A stretch of DNA of 64,000 nt from Vesta saturnalis (GCA_036346205.1 JARFJB010002472.1:3414501-3478500), one strand, 5' to 3'; numbered from the stretch's first letter, positions 25,623-37,265 are shown. A program made the numbers and translations. The notes: generated by a model not told the origin, from the sequence alone.

Positions 25623-26296
25623 TGTTAATGGTGAAAGTTTACATTTTCATATGTAGTACATTAGGTTCATTGTTACTTTAGAACAATTAACTTCTGTTAA
25701 TAAAATCTCATTCCTCGTTAATCATACAAAAAGTGAGGTTAAATTGTTTAATTTTAAGGTAACTAATAAAACCAGAGAAATTTAACTGTTGAATTTAGGA
25801 TTTATGTTTTGATGTGTACTAATAGTTAAACTTTAATTGTACGTTCTCACAAACTTTATCATAACTAAGGAAGCTATTGAAGATTCACGAACATGAGTAG
25901 GTTAGCATTCAGCTGCAAAGCTTTGAGTTAAGTTTTGGAGTTGATAACATTAAAGTAGACTTCTAATTTATACTTGTAGTTTTCTGTACAACCTTCACTT
26001 CTCTGTCATGCTTATTAATTATTTTCACATTTAATTCTTTATGCAATGGTAGACATCTGGCTGGTACATTTTCGTTATTTATATCTGTTATGTTATGATT
26101 TGGTTGAGTTAAAACCGACACGCCAGTTGTAAGGAGAGCTCTTCCTATAACTACGGTTTCATTATTTTATTTTGGGTTTGCTCTGTGTTGTGTATTTTAT
26201 TTCTAGCGTCAACGCTGGATACTGAACAGTGTCATCATTGTACTATAATTTGATTCAATTAAATTTTTGCTTTTGCTACGACCATATCTTTGTGCG
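25623..26296. other. No recognised feature
   Basis: Unique-looking AT-rich DNA. No coding motif or repeat recognised. Confidence 0.5.
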
Positions 26297-26626
26297 TGTA
26301 CACATTCACATACACGCACACGGACGCGAACGCAGACGCTGACGGGTACAGGCACACGCACACGCACACGCACAAGCACATGCACACGCGCACGCACACG
26401 CACACGCACACGCACACGCACACGCACACGCACACGCACACGACACGCACACGCACACGCACACGCACACGCACACGCACACGCACACGCACACGCACAC
26501 GCACACGCACACGCACACCACACGCACACGCACACGCACACGCACACGCGCACGACACACACACACGCATCACACACGTACACACACTCGCACGCGCACG
26601 CGCACACGCACAGGCACACGCAGACA
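26297..26626. repeat. (CACACG)n microsatellite
   Basis: Hexamer CACACG repeated almost perfectly at 26350-26550, with GC-richer flanks (CGCACGCG). It is rich in CpG for such AT-rich surroundings. Open frames here are low-complexity artefacts. Confidence 0.95.
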
Positions 26627-26919
26627 TCATGCACGATCTTAGCGAAATTTTGTCAAATGTAAAATGAGTTAATAGGTCGACTTATCGTTAGTGAAGAAAA
26701 AATTCGATCGCACAACCTTCTATACCTACATATTCAGTTAGGAAGGTAAGAAAAACACTAAATTCAAAAATAACCCAACCCTTGTTCCAATGAATCATTT
26801 GAAATGTTTTCTACATTTCATTTTTTAGTGGCAAACATTTGATTTGAATTATTTTGGAAGACTCTTTGAACAGCCAGAAGTTTCAGTTGTGGATATTACA
26901 AATATATATTATTTTTCGG

Positions 26920-27490
26920 GTATATGGTTTGTAGAAAGTTTATTGACCATATTCCATATAGGTGGTGTTCTTAAAGCATCATTTCGTTTGCTTAATGCAC
27001 CTGGTCTCTCCTCAATTTCGATGGCATCTCGAATTATTGCTTCTTGAAGGGTTTAGGTGGAGCTAACAGTTTAATTTTCTATGTAGTCCCCAATATCTAA
27101 ATGGTGACTTGCCAAAGAAGAAGACGTGTTATTTTGTTTGACGGCTAGGAAATGTTCTTGGGCTCTAACATTTAGTCTTATACTTGTTTACCCTATGCAA
27201 GATTTTTAAGAACTCAAACAGGGAACTTCATACATTCCTTGGTCTTCTCCGTGACTTTTGCCTTTGGCATTACGTAGGAATTGAAGAGGGTTAAAAACTA
27301 CTCTGAATGCGTATTTAGGAAATTTCTTGGCAATTTTGTCAGTTACGCTTTATACGTAAGATAGAATAACTGGTTTTTTATGTTCTTCGTTGCGTGTAGA
27401 GGGTTCCATGGACAGATGGTTACATCGGTTAATAATTTTGTTTAATAGAGTAGCGATTTTATTGCAGCATTCTCGTTAAGGGTCGACAGT
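26920..27490 (-). pseudogene. Penelope-like element, GIY-YIG endonuclease region
   Basis: The minus strand reads NRCNHLSMEPSTRNEEHKKP, FPKYAFRVVFNPLQFLRNAK, then EDQGMYEVPCLSS (the GIY-like strand) and a relic of the YIG strand (SCIG.TSIRLNVRAQEHFLA), followed by SSSLASHHLEIGDYIEN and REAIEIEERPGALSKRND. This order is the C-terminal GIY-YIG nuclease of Penelope-like retroelements, which cuts the target during integration. The YIG strand is broken by stops, and two more stops follow. The matching reverse transcriptase fragment lies upstream on the same strand at 28430-28800. Confidence 0.75.
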
Positions 27491-28213
27491 ACACCCGTTC
27501 CATAGCACTATAAAATGTTTGACTTTGTTACAGGAAATCTAGATTTTGATTGAAGATGAAGGAGGGGTCGAATATTCCCTTGAAAGATGAATGCTTTAGC
27601 AAGGCAGTAATGCCGGTTTTTTTCATAAATTTTTGGAAATAATGTTTTTTTAAGAAGAAACGTGAAAGACTGACAGAATGCCACATCTTGAGAAATAGTA
27701 AAGAAAACAAATTTTCCTGGCGTTATTGCCTAGATATTAATGTTATAAACTTATAGTATTCTTGGGAATTGTCCTAAACGTGTTTATAGATAAGTTATCA
27801 TGGAAAAACGACTCAACTTTTGACACCGCACCGTGATAATTTTGTGTTGATGGTAGGCAATACATCTAACGCACTTGAGTTCATTATCATTGTGGCGGCC
27901 GGTTATGAATGATCATTAGCCTGTAAGGGTTTAGAGTTTTATAGCAAGTAACAGTAGAAACTTTTCATTGTTATCGAAAATCATTTGCATAAATTCGAGT
28001 TTACTTTTTTAAACATTTATTGTAGTAAAAGGATATAGGCAATTTATTATAAGTTATTTATAATAAATTAATATTAGTCAAGTTGCTTTAGTATGTGTGA
28101 ATCCTTGCGATATTGCAGGCTCACATTCCATGAATATAAGTAATCTCATTATATTTAGACTTTACATCAGTTCTACATACATAAGGACAAAATTTGCATC
28201 GATTGGGGCTTGA
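27491..28213. other. Spacer between Penelope fragments
   Basis: No conserved motif recognised. In an intact element the linker between RT and GIY-YIG would lie here, but I cannot see it. Confidence 0.4.
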
Positions 28214-28286
28214 ACCTCGATAGCGCAGTTGGTTAGCGCGGTACTCTAGCAAAGTACAGGTCGTAGGTTCAAACCCTACTCGAGGT
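28214..28286 (+). tRNA. tRNA gene, anticodon AGC (Ala by anticodon), elongator-Met-like body
   Basis: All arms fold: acceptor ACCTCGA/TCGAGGT (28214-28220 with 28280-28286), D-arm GCGC/GCGC, anticodon stem GTACT/AGTAC with loop CTAGCAA (anticodon AGC at 28248-28250), variable loop AGGTC, and T-arm GTAGG/CCTAC with TTCAAAC. The A box TAGCGCAGTTGG and B box GGTTCAAACCC are canonical, and a T5 pol III terminator lies at 28291-28295. The discriminator is A. The acceptor lacks the G3:U70 pair expected of an alanine tRNA, and the body resembles insect elongator tRNA-Met as I recall it. It could be functional, isotype-switched, or the head of a tRNA-derived SINE. Confidence 0.85.
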
Positions 28287-28290
28287 AAAC

Positions 28291-28295
28291 TTTTT
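28291..28295 (+). terminator. Pol III T-run terminator
   Basis: TTTTT begins 5 bp after the tRNA 3' end, as expected for a pol III transcription unit. Confidence 0.7.
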
Positions 28296-28429
28296 ATTTA
28301 TGTATTTAATAAAATTAATAATAATTTTTAATTGCATATAGGCAACTTTAAATACTTCGTTCCGAAATAAAATGTATGCACCTCAAATGAATTGTTTCTA
28401 GATTTATCGTCTCTTAGGCCGAAAGATCT

Positions 28430-28800
28430 AATTGCTTGGAGTTGGGTTGTATGCGATGCGATTTAGCGTTAAGATACCGATTATAGTGGCTTGATTTTCT
28501 AAATAAGCCGTGGTTACATACGCCATCATCGTTTCCTTTTAATAAGGCATCTATAAAAGATATGAGATTAAATTTTCATTGTAAAATTGATGTTTGGATG
28601 AATGTTGTTGACGAGTTGAAGGAAATTTTGTAAATTATATAAACCATGACACCAAACCACAAAAGTATCAACTACATATCGGTGCCAGCATTTTGGTTTG
28701 AGAATAACCGTATTAAGTGCATTATTTTCGAAATTTTCCATGTAAATGTTTGCAATTACAGGTGAATGTGGTGACCCCAAAGCAGCTCCTTGGAAATTGA
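28430..28800 (-). pseudogene. Penelope-like element, reverse transcriptase fragment
   Basis: The minus strand reads MGSPHSPVIANIYMENFENN, NTVILKPKCWHRYVVDTFVV, HPNINFTM and then FIDALLKGNDDGVCNHGLFR and YNRYLNAKSHR. This is the Penelope RT palm with the GSPxSPVIANIYME signature. The YVDD box is YVVD, so the first catalytic Asp of the box is lost. The fragment is truncated at both ends, with a stop after about 28440. Together with the GIY-YIG piece at 26920-27490 it may be one element split by the tRNA-bearing segment. Confidence 0.85.
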
Positions 28801-28807
28801 ACCTTCA

Positions 28808-28935
28808 GCTAAAGCTCTTTAAGGAAGAATAACACGAGAAGCCATCGAAATTGAAAATGGACCAGATACATTAAATAACCGATATTTAAGAATACCACCT
28901 GTTATGTGAATATGGTCGTTAAAAATTTATGCAAA
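28808..28935 (+). pseudogene. Small Penelope-like C-terminal fragment, opposite orientation
   Basis: The plus strand reads RITREAIEIENGPDTLNNRY and then LRIPPV before a stop. It parallels REAIEIEERPGALSKRND in the minus-strand relic at 27000, so it is a second Penelope C-terminus lying head-on to the RT fragment. Confidence 0.6.
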
Positions 28936-29139
28936 CCACCTACAATATGCAATAGGTCTTCTAAGAGCAACACAAGTATGAAACAACAGGAACATATATA
29001 ATCTAGTTATAAGTGTTCATTTAATTGGCATCTAGAATTTTGTTACTGTTCACAAAGAAAGCAAAATAATCTTTTGAAACGTCTAATTCATTAATAAATA
29101 CATTTTAGGTGATTTTAACCCGAAAAATGATATTTATTT

Positions 29140-29184
<45 letters not shown>

Positions 29185-29729
29185 AAAGTTAAAATCTCGG
29201 CTAAAATAATCTGTCATATTTAACAGTTTTCCCTACAAACAGCTCGATTAAATATTGTTTATACGAGTATGGCAACGTAAAATATGAAAACAATTAAATA
29301 CAGGGCCGTAGTTACTTAAATCAATAATGACTGGAAAATACAACCGAAAAACTCTTAAAACATTGTCATATGTCATCGAATTGATAATAAAAAGTTGTTT
29401 TAGAATCCAATTTAAAAAACAAAGGGCCGTATTTGAAAAAATTAAGTTGAAAAGCGAAACGTTGGATTTGAAAATGATAACACCACTGTGTAGAGCGGAA
29501 AAAGTGGCAACGAAAACGTGTTTTGTGTTTTTAATTATATCTTCAAATAAGCTTAGAAAAAATAAAACGTTCTTTTCCGGATATCTCTGGAAGTAGTCGG
29601 AAATTTTCAAATTTTACAGCGGCATTTAATTGTGCTCTAAATTACGCAACTTGGCCCCAATCTAACCGACCTTGTATCTCTTCAAATAACCAAGATCCCA
29701 ATGCTTAAACTCGAAAAACGGTCCGCTGT

Positions 29730-29813
<84 letters not shown>

Positions 29814-30260
29814 TTGTTATTATAAGAGATAAAGAGTCGGTTAAATTAGCAAAGTTGGGCAGAATTACATGATAATTCAAATACCGGTAAGAAAACTCAA
29901 CTTTCTAAGATATCTGAAAATAACTAAAAATCGTCCAAATTTTCAATTGTCTATATTAAATATTCAAAATACGAAAAGTTATAAGAGAGAGATTTTGATA
30001 GCTATTTTCACGCTAAATGAAAATGCGAATACAAATTTTTTTCAGTAATTATTTTTCGAACTACAACCCAAACTTATATTTTTTTAATTGGCAACTATAG
30101 CTGGCTATGGACTCATTCGATGGCTTATTTTTTTATGATTTCAAAAATGTATAGTTTTGTGTGTTTAATATTATTAGTTAACTCACAATTTTCAAAAAAA
30201 AAGGTAATTATAATACTTATTAAACAAATTAGAGTGTGCCGTGAACATTTAAATAATAAT

Positions 30261-30263
<3 letters not shown>
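28936..30263. other. AT-rich DNA with two (TA)n tracts
   Basis: (TA)n lies at about 29141-29176 and 29735-29808. Overlapping open frames on both strands at 29248-29610 show no known motif and I regard them as chance. Confidence 0.5.

Positions 30264-30326
<63 letters not shown>
30264..30326. repeat. (TA)n microsatellite
   Basis: TA repeat ending exactly at the mariner-like terminus CAGTGCGTTCAA at 30327. Confidence 0.9.
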
Positions 30327-30329
<3 letters not shown>

Positions 30330-30501
30330 TGCGTTCAATATAATCGGACGCACTCAATAACTCTTTGTATTGCGTTTCACAAGAAAGTGTTTAAATAGTT
30401 TTTATTCATTTTCAAATACTCTATTAAGTGCTTGGTTTAGATAATTTTTAAGTTTCCGGTTTGACCGGAAGCGCACATAATTTTATTTTTAAATCACACT
30501 G

Positions 30502-30537
<36 letters not shown>

Positions 30538-32096
30538 TTGCATTTTGCATTGCTTTTTTCTCAATACACACGTGTAAAATTCTTATAGGGTTTTATAAAA
30601 AAAAATTTGAGAAAAATGCCATCGAAAGTTTTTCAATTTTATTATACGATTAGAAGAATCAAGCAAAACCGTAGGCAGCGTACGTCAACAAAATCGCATC
30701 GCAATTGTTTTTTCGTTCATTGCAATTGACAATCAGATAAAAGTTTAATTTGATTTCAATGGAAATAATTGTTTAAAATGAATAACAGTGAAAAAGTTGA
30801 CCTGTTGTTAATTTTCGGTGAATGTAAACGTAATTCTCGAGGAGCGGTACAAAGATATCCCAATAGATACCATCCTTCCGAAAGTTACATACGAAAAATT
30901 GAACAATTGATTAGAATGCGTGGAACCAGGAGTAAATTATCAGAATTTAGAACAACAAAGAAATGTTTTGACCGAAGATGTTGAAGTATAAATATTGGGT
31001 TATTTTAGAGTAAACCCACGGTCACCTATTAGACATATAGCGCAAGAAGTACGTGTATCAGTTGGCTCAATTCACAGGACATTAGAAAAATTCAAAATGC
31101 TACCGTATAAAGTCGATTTGGTTCAACACTTGCGGCCTCAAGACCCTGATCGGAGATTAACTTTGATTGCATGGATAGTTGAGCAATGTGATCACAATCC
31201 ATTATTTTTAGATCATATTTTATGGACAGATCCATTGGTCAATGGAAACTAACCATCAAACCGTATGGGGTACTAATGTTTGGTGCGGTTTAATTGGAAA
31301 CCAATTACTACCGCCTTATTTCTATGATGGTAATCTAAACGCCAATAGATATCTTGAATTTTTAGATAACGTGCTACCAACAATGTCCGATGAGTTTCCT
31401 CTGACTCTGCGACAACAATTGTATTTCCAGCAAGAAGGAGCTCCAGCTCACAACGCGTTGATAGTAAAAGAATATCTTAACCAAACGTTCAATGAACGAT
31501 GGATAGGAACTAACGGCCCGGTAGAATGGCTTGCGAGATCACCGGATCTTACACCGTTAGACTTTCTCTTGTGGGGTCATTTAAAGCAGTGGTGTATGCC
31601 GATCCACCTTTAAATGTTATAGACTTAAAGAATAAAATTACAGCTGCATGTGTTAATTTAACTACGCAGCAAATCAAAAAGAAACTAACCATGAACTCAG
31701 GCCACGATTAGAAGCATGTTTAGAACACAACTTTGAACAATTTATTCGCTAATTATAACTGATTTTGTTTAATCTTTCTAATCATATAATAAAATTGAAA
31801 AACTTTCGATGGCATTTTTCTCTTTTTATTTTTTTATAAAACCCTATAAGAATTTTATACGTATGTATTGAGAAAAAAATAGGCAATGCAAAAATGCAAA
31901 TATATATATATATATACAGTGTGATTTAAAAAAGTAAAATTATGTGCGCTTCCGGTCAAACCGGAAGCTTAAAAAATTATCTAAACCAAGCACTTACTAG
32001 AGTATTTGTAAATGAATAAAAAACTATTTAAACACTTTCTTGTGAAACGCAATACAAAAGAGTTATTGAGTGCGTCCGATTATATTGAACGCACTG
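30327..32096 (+). mobile_element. Mariner-like element with ~330 bp TIRs
   Basis: The left end CAGTGCGTTCAATATAATCG mirrors the right end finishing at 32096. The inverted arms continue through AAGTTTCCGGTTTGACCGGA (left) and its complement, then an internal (TA)n at 30503-30535 mirrored at 31899-31917, and on to about 30650/31785 (AATGCCATCGAAAGTTTTTC). (TA)n tracts flank both outer ends. Each arm is itself bounded by CAGTG..CACTG-like ends, so it may derive from a short inverted-repeat element. Confidence 0.85.
30778..31752 (+). pseudogene. Mariner-like (DUF4817-type) transposase, broken
   Basis: It starts MNNSEKVDLLLIFGECKRNS, the DUF4817-like helix-turn-helix, with VQRYPNRYHPSESYIRKIEQ. 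Next come ILGYFRVNPRSPIRHIAQEV, SVGSIHRTLEKF, the first Asp block ILWTD near 31230, WGTNVWCGLIGNQLLPPYFY, QLYFQQEGAPAHNA and SPDLTPLDFLLWGHLK. In the second catalytic block the Asp is Glu (QQEGAPAH). A stop at about 30993, a deletion with frameshift after WTD and a frameshift at 31590 inactivate it. The tail HNFEQFIR ends at 31752. Spacing from the second block to the Asp of PLDF is 41 residues. Confidence 0.85.
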
Positions 32097-32400
<304 letters not shown>

Positions 32401-32481
32401 CATTTTTGAATTCTGAGTGATTTTCTGAATCCAACGTTGCCAAATAAGTGACATTTCAAACGTCAATATTTTTTATAATAT

Positions 32482-32848
32482 AATTAGAATAACTTTGCGA
32501 ATTATATTTTTTTATTATATTTAAACATATATTGAAAGTATTCGGAATTATTTGTTTAAAAGCTCCAAAATTGAAAAAATTTTAAAAATTAGTGAAATAG
32601 GCCTAAATATCAGTGTCACATAAGATGTAAAAATACAAATTAAAAATATTTTTTATTTTATTTATTTTTTAAGCGCTGTACGTTTTATGTTAATACCATA
32701 GAAAATGTAATCATTTTACTTAAATTTTTTTTTCATACGAATTATATTTTTAATTTTTTCTTATTTTTATATTTTAAGCGTCTTTCTGAATACTTTCAAT
32801 ATAAGTTCAAATATAAAAAAATTGATATTTCGCAAAGTTATTCTAATT
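32482..32848. repeat. Hairpin-forming inverted repeat (MITE-like)
   Basis: The left arm 32482-32546 (ATTAGAATAACTTTGCGAA .. ATATTGAAAGTATTC) is the reverse complement of 32785-32848 with few mismatches, about 240 bp apart. There is no coding sequence between the arms. It looks like a short non-autonomous foldback element. Confidence 0.6.
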
Positions 32849-33660
32849 GTTGATAAGCCCAAAATTTACACAAATGTTTAAAAAATTGCCACGGTTCTCC
32901 TAATTAAAGGATTTTAATTTTTCAAAAGATATTTGAGAGTTTGAGTGCTCTTTATTATGTCATTAAATTTTCAAGTATATAGAGGTCCTAGTTTAGGCTC
33001 TTTTTTTTTCAAAATATAGATTGCCAAATTATTGTTCAAAAACTATCAGACCGATATTAATGAAATTTGGTGTGGTGATTTATCATACTTGTTATATGAG
33101 TGCGCGGAAAAAAAATTTCAAAGATACATTTGTTCATTGTTTTTTGATATTTTTGACGAGAAATGTATTCTTCGATTTTAAATTAGTTGCTTCTTGTGAA
33201 AAATTTAATTACGCAGCTTTTTTTCCTTTGCAACTTTTCTCTGAAATAAATAGCTTTTGAGTTCAAACAAAAAAAATCAAAATTTTTCATGATTTTTTAA
33301 CATTTCGTTTAATAAAAAAATGAGCACATGTTTTTGGACCCGTGCATAGTGAAATTATTATTACTAGTGCCATTTTAGAGCAATTAAAGCAAAAAAATTC
33401 GATATGGAAAGCATCCAAACATGGGCATTTTAAAACATACCGTCTGGTCTAAAATGCCATTTCACATTTCTGTAAATAAGTCGTAATTAAAATGAAAAAA
33501 AAAACACTTGTGTTATATCAATTTAATCATAAATGCCAACAGTTGAGGAATTATTTGCATTATTTTCCTGTTTACAAAATGACTTAAAAGTAAAAAAAAT
33601 ATATAAAATCCCTTACTCCATAAGAAAATTGTGTGCTATTCCTCTTGGGTATTTTGTGAT
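32849..33660. other. No recognised feature
   Basis: AT-rich DNA. The phrase AAACTATCAGACCGATATTA is the kind of sequence found in insect TE subterminal regions, but I see no terminus pair. Confidence 0.4.
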
Positions 33661-33683
33661 TTCGGGATTTTCGTAGTCTTGAG

Positions 33684-35348
33684 CTAATGCCAAAATACGT
33701 CGATCTGCCAGCGCATATCTACAACGTTTTTTTGGTGCACCATCACCGCGAACAAGCGCTCATAAACTTGGTCAATAGATTTTTGAACACCGCGAATCCC
33801 GTCAATAACTTTCCATAAGGTTGGATGATCTACACCAAATTCAGATTGGAAGCGTTTATGTGCCGCTTCAGCATAATTATTTGTGCGTGATTCATTATTT
33901 AAGGTTCTCGTATAACAGGACCAAATTCTGCAATCGAATAGAGGTCGACGTCGGCGATTTTTACCAATATACTTGTCTTCAAAATAGTCCAAAATTGGTT
34001 CCAATTCATTCGGCAATGAATTATTTAACGCTTGCAATCCGTTTTGCAGGTCATTAATTGGGACAAACGCAAGAGCAGCAATCATGCGGGCATGAAGTGC
34101 AAAATCTGCATTATCATTGTACCAACCTATGGGGCGTTCTTGTATCAATTTTCTCTTTAAATTCTTCACAAAGTGGAATAAACACTAATTCAACTCCGCA
34201 TGAGGCAAATTAGATTTGAAAGCATTAATTACAGCCAGTTCAAAATCCAGAGATATCTGAGACGGTTGGAAATTTGGCCAAGTATTACAAATTAAATGTA
34301 CCATGCGCGTGTACGTCTCTTCTGTTTTATTTGGCAACAGTGCATATAAAATGAGTAAAACAAAACCACCACGTTCTGTCATTATAATAAAGATACGAAA
34401 AAACAATTTACACAACTCAAAAATTCATGTGGATATGTATCAACCAAATTTAAGTTTTGAATTTATCGTATGAATAAAAAACCTAATATGTATTTAATTT
34501 TAATTTTACGTATCATCGAATAATAAAATTAAAGCATAATGAACTTTTAACGTGTCATTCTTTATAAGAATAACAGATTACATCACTGAAGGATACGCAC
34601 CTGTTGAAATAAGTTGGGGGTAAGTTGAAAAGTCCCATCAACGTAAATTTTTCTTAAGTGCATAATCCACGTTTGAACACTGGCTTTACCAAAAACGATA
34701 ATTCTCATGTCGTCACCAAATCCAGAATCAGCAAGTAAAGAATTGTCTTCTCCATAACTCTTGTAATTGTCAGTTATTACAATAGATGCGTGATCTAGAG
34801 ATTGTGCTGGTGCTGCATTAACCAACTTTTGTGAACGTTGAACTATTTGTCTCATAGCATTTTGACTTGGAAAACTACCCATAGCCCCACCCGACATGGT
34901 TTAAGTGATCTTGGTACGGATTTGATTTGGGATTTCTCGAGTTTCGATAGCTCTCCGTGTAATTGCGTTAATTGTATGCACCACTTCTACCCGCGCAGCA
35001 TCACTACCATGACAATGCGTACTGACAATCCGAACAAACTCGTTACTTTCAGCGTCTGTATAAATACGACCTTTACATAGAATATAACTAACTTATCGAA
35101 ACAATACAGGTATCCATTGTGTTCATATTTTTCCCTGTTGCGAATTGAACGTATCATTGTGAACGCAATTTAATTAATCGTAAGGCACCCGAAGAACTAC
35201 TAAATGCAAAATCGAAACCTGCATATTTATGCAAAATTATCGTACCCCCTTTCATATATTTGAATTGTGTGTTATTAGAAACGCCAAAGAATTTTAATTC
35301 ATTTGTAAGTAATCGTTTCTTAAGCATCATTATATTATTATTTAGCAA
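33684..35348 (-). pseudogene. MULE transposase with FLYWCH-like N-terminus, one main intron
   Basis: Mutator-superfamily DDE transposase. The N-terminal part (35348-34900) reads MKGGTIILHKYAGFDFAFSS, GRIYTDAESNEFVRIVS, THCHGSDAARVEV, a FLYWCH-type zinc-binding region with its central YWC core damaged. Then come LLADSGFGDDMRIIVFG, YVDGTFQLTPNLFQQ (first Asp), a likely GT-AG intron (donor GTGCGT near 34605, acceptor near 34415), RGGFVLLILYALLPNKTEET, ISLDFELAVINAFKSN (second Asp), CLFHFVKNLKRKL, NADFALHARMIAALAFVPIN and TNNYAEAAHKRFQSEF (Glu). All three catalytic positions survive. One TAG after HAELN (near 34180), a stop near 34900 and damage in the FLYWCH part disable it. TIRs were not identified. 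Confidence 0.85.
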
Positions 35349-35930
35349 AAAGAGTTGTTTGCTTTATCTGTGTTTAAGTAACTGAAATCTAATACTCATC
35401 AAAGATTATTCTCGATTATACTTAATCCCTTAATTTGCATTTTTCATTAAACGCAGATTTAATGGAAACACCTTTGCTAATGTTTGTTTAATAAGACTTC
35501 AGTATCAGTAAGAATTTCTTTCTTTGTTTATTGACCTGTTGATTGACAGATACTGTGAATGAGGATTACGAGTGTAAGAGGTATAAGAACTTACTTGAGA
35601 ATGTAACAAATTGTACATTTATCGAACTGTTATATTGATACCAGGAGTATGGTTGAGTTTTTATATTTTTTATATTTCATAAATGTGTTCTAAAATCCCA
35701 AGTAATCTTTAAAGATTTAAACCTCAGGCAAGGAAAGTTCCATGTCTGAGATTTTAACATTTACTGAGAAAGATAAGTTTGTAATTGTTATCGAAACGTT
35801 TAAATTTACATAAAATATAAATTAAAAATACACAATTTAAACCTAAAAGCATTGTTATGATGTGTAATAATGGTGAAAGCATTTTCTTACGTTATTTTTA
35901 GTTTGAACGTATTTTAAAGGTGGTATTAAG
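35349..35930. other. Unassigned; one Penelope-end-like motif
   Basis: No gene motif. At 35764-35798, CTGAGAA-A-GATAA..TTATC-GAAACG is a degraded version of the motif at 25277-25556 (CTGAGAA no longer fits CTGANGA). Confidence 0.35.
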
Positions 35931-36052
35931 CTCGCGTCGAGATGATCTCGCATCGAGATGATCTCACGTCGAGATGATCTCGCATCGAAATGATCTCGCG
36001 TCGAAGCGGCGGTGTCGAAGTGGAAGCGTCGAAGTGGCCGCGTCGAAATGAA
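35931..36052. repeat. GC-rich 15-16 bp tandem repeat
   Basis: About eight units of the type CGCGTCGAGATGATCT, later CGTCGAAGTGGCCG-like. The first half is built on CGAGAT-G-ATCTCG, an inverted repeat around one base. The unit drifts from 16 to 15 bp along the array, and it is conspicuously richer in GC and CpG than its surroundings. Confidence 0.8.
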
Positions 36053-36367
36053 CTGTTCCGTAATTTTTAGTTTTTCATTCAAGTGTGCCATGACGTATCC
36101 GATTTATTCTAAATGACTCTTATAATGGTAGAAAAATCCCGTCAAAAATACTCTATTACGTGATTCATGAGCAAATAATGGAACCATATTGGTACCGTGG
36201 TACTATTTATTAGTACTATTACTAAGGAACTTATTCATATGTCTTATTAAAATGTGCGATAAATACAAACAAAATTACAGCTAAAAGAAAATAAGAAAAC
36301 AAATTTGTTTATAATTATCTTGTTATACATAAGGTGGCTTTGGAATACAAAAAATGAACACAAACCA

Positions 36368-36487
36368 TTACAACAGTTGTTCAAAATGCTGCCCATTAAC
36401 GTCGATGCACTTCTGAACTCGTATCGTCGTTTCGCGAAGAAGGTTCGCCAATTGCTGGGCCGTTATGCTATTAATTGCGCGTCTTAC
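36368..36487 (-). pseudogene. Mariner-like transposase C-terminus (antisense piece)
   Basis: The minus strand reads RVRRAINSITAQQLANLLRE, TTIRVQKCIDVNGQHFEQLL and a stop. This is the typical end of DUF4817-type mariner transposases (compare DGANFEHLL at 9250 and GGRFEQYV at 48250). It is only the last 40 codons. Confidence 0.75.
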
Positions 36488-36763
36488 ACGTAGCTCCTAC
36501 GTGTATTAGTAGTATTACTAAGGAACTTATTCATAGGTATGTCTTATTAAAATGTGCGATAAATACAAACAAAATTACAGCTAAAGAAAATAAGAAAATA
36601 CAATTTATTTATAATTAAATATTGCAACTCTCTGTGGTGAAGATAAGAAGTAACTAAGGTGGCTTTGAAAACAATGAAAATTTATTTAGTCAAACATTTG
36701 TTGGTGTATCGGTGTTTTATTGTGTTTAAAAACTATTTAAAATTCTTGTTAATTTTGTTCAAA

Positions 36764-37265
36764 ATGCCGCCAATTTATACAAGAGATGAAAAAATGGACA
36801 TGTTAATTATTTACGGGGAATGTAGAAAAATGCCGTAGCAGCTAAAGATCTTTATGACGAACGATATCCTAATAGACAATGTCCAGCCAGAAATTATTTT
36901 AAACGTCTTGAAAATCAATTTCGAAGAGAGCCGAACAATGATCCCGAAGAAAATTTGATTGTTGAGGAAGGAGCGGAAATTAAATGTTTTGACTCGAGTA
37001 GAAGTTGATAAGACCGTTTCTTTAAGGCAAATTGGGTTTGAGTTGGAAATCAGTCACCAAACGGTAAGCCGAATTTTGCACAAATACCACTACAAATCTT
37101 TTAAATATCAATTGCACCAGCACTTGTACGAAAATGATAACGAACGTAGGATAGAATACTCCAATTGGATTTTGCAGAATAACGTGTAGCCAAAAAATGA
37201 TTTTTTGAGAATGATTTTATTTTCGGATGAGTCTAGGTTTACAAATTTGGGATTATTTAACCGAC
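36764..37265 (+). pseudogene. Mariner-like transposase N-terminal half
   Basis: It starts MPPIYTRDEKMDMLIIYGEC; after a frameshift it reads AAKDLYDERYPNRQCPARNY, then VLTRVEVDKTVSLRQIGFEL, ISHQTVSRILHKYHYKSFKY, NERRIEYSNWILQNN and, after a stop (37187), ILFSDESRFTNLGLFNRQN, the first catalytic block. Nothing follows: the sequence changes at about 37265 to the terminal-repeat-like block 37280-37455. Confidence 0.8.

Noticed and set aside
26209..26667. Arg/Val/Cys- and His/Thr/Ala-rich frames
   Set aside because: Translation of the CACACG repeat in all frames.
29248..29610. Overlapping frames on both strands
   Set aside because: No recognisable domain on either strand; probably unlabelled repeat DNA.
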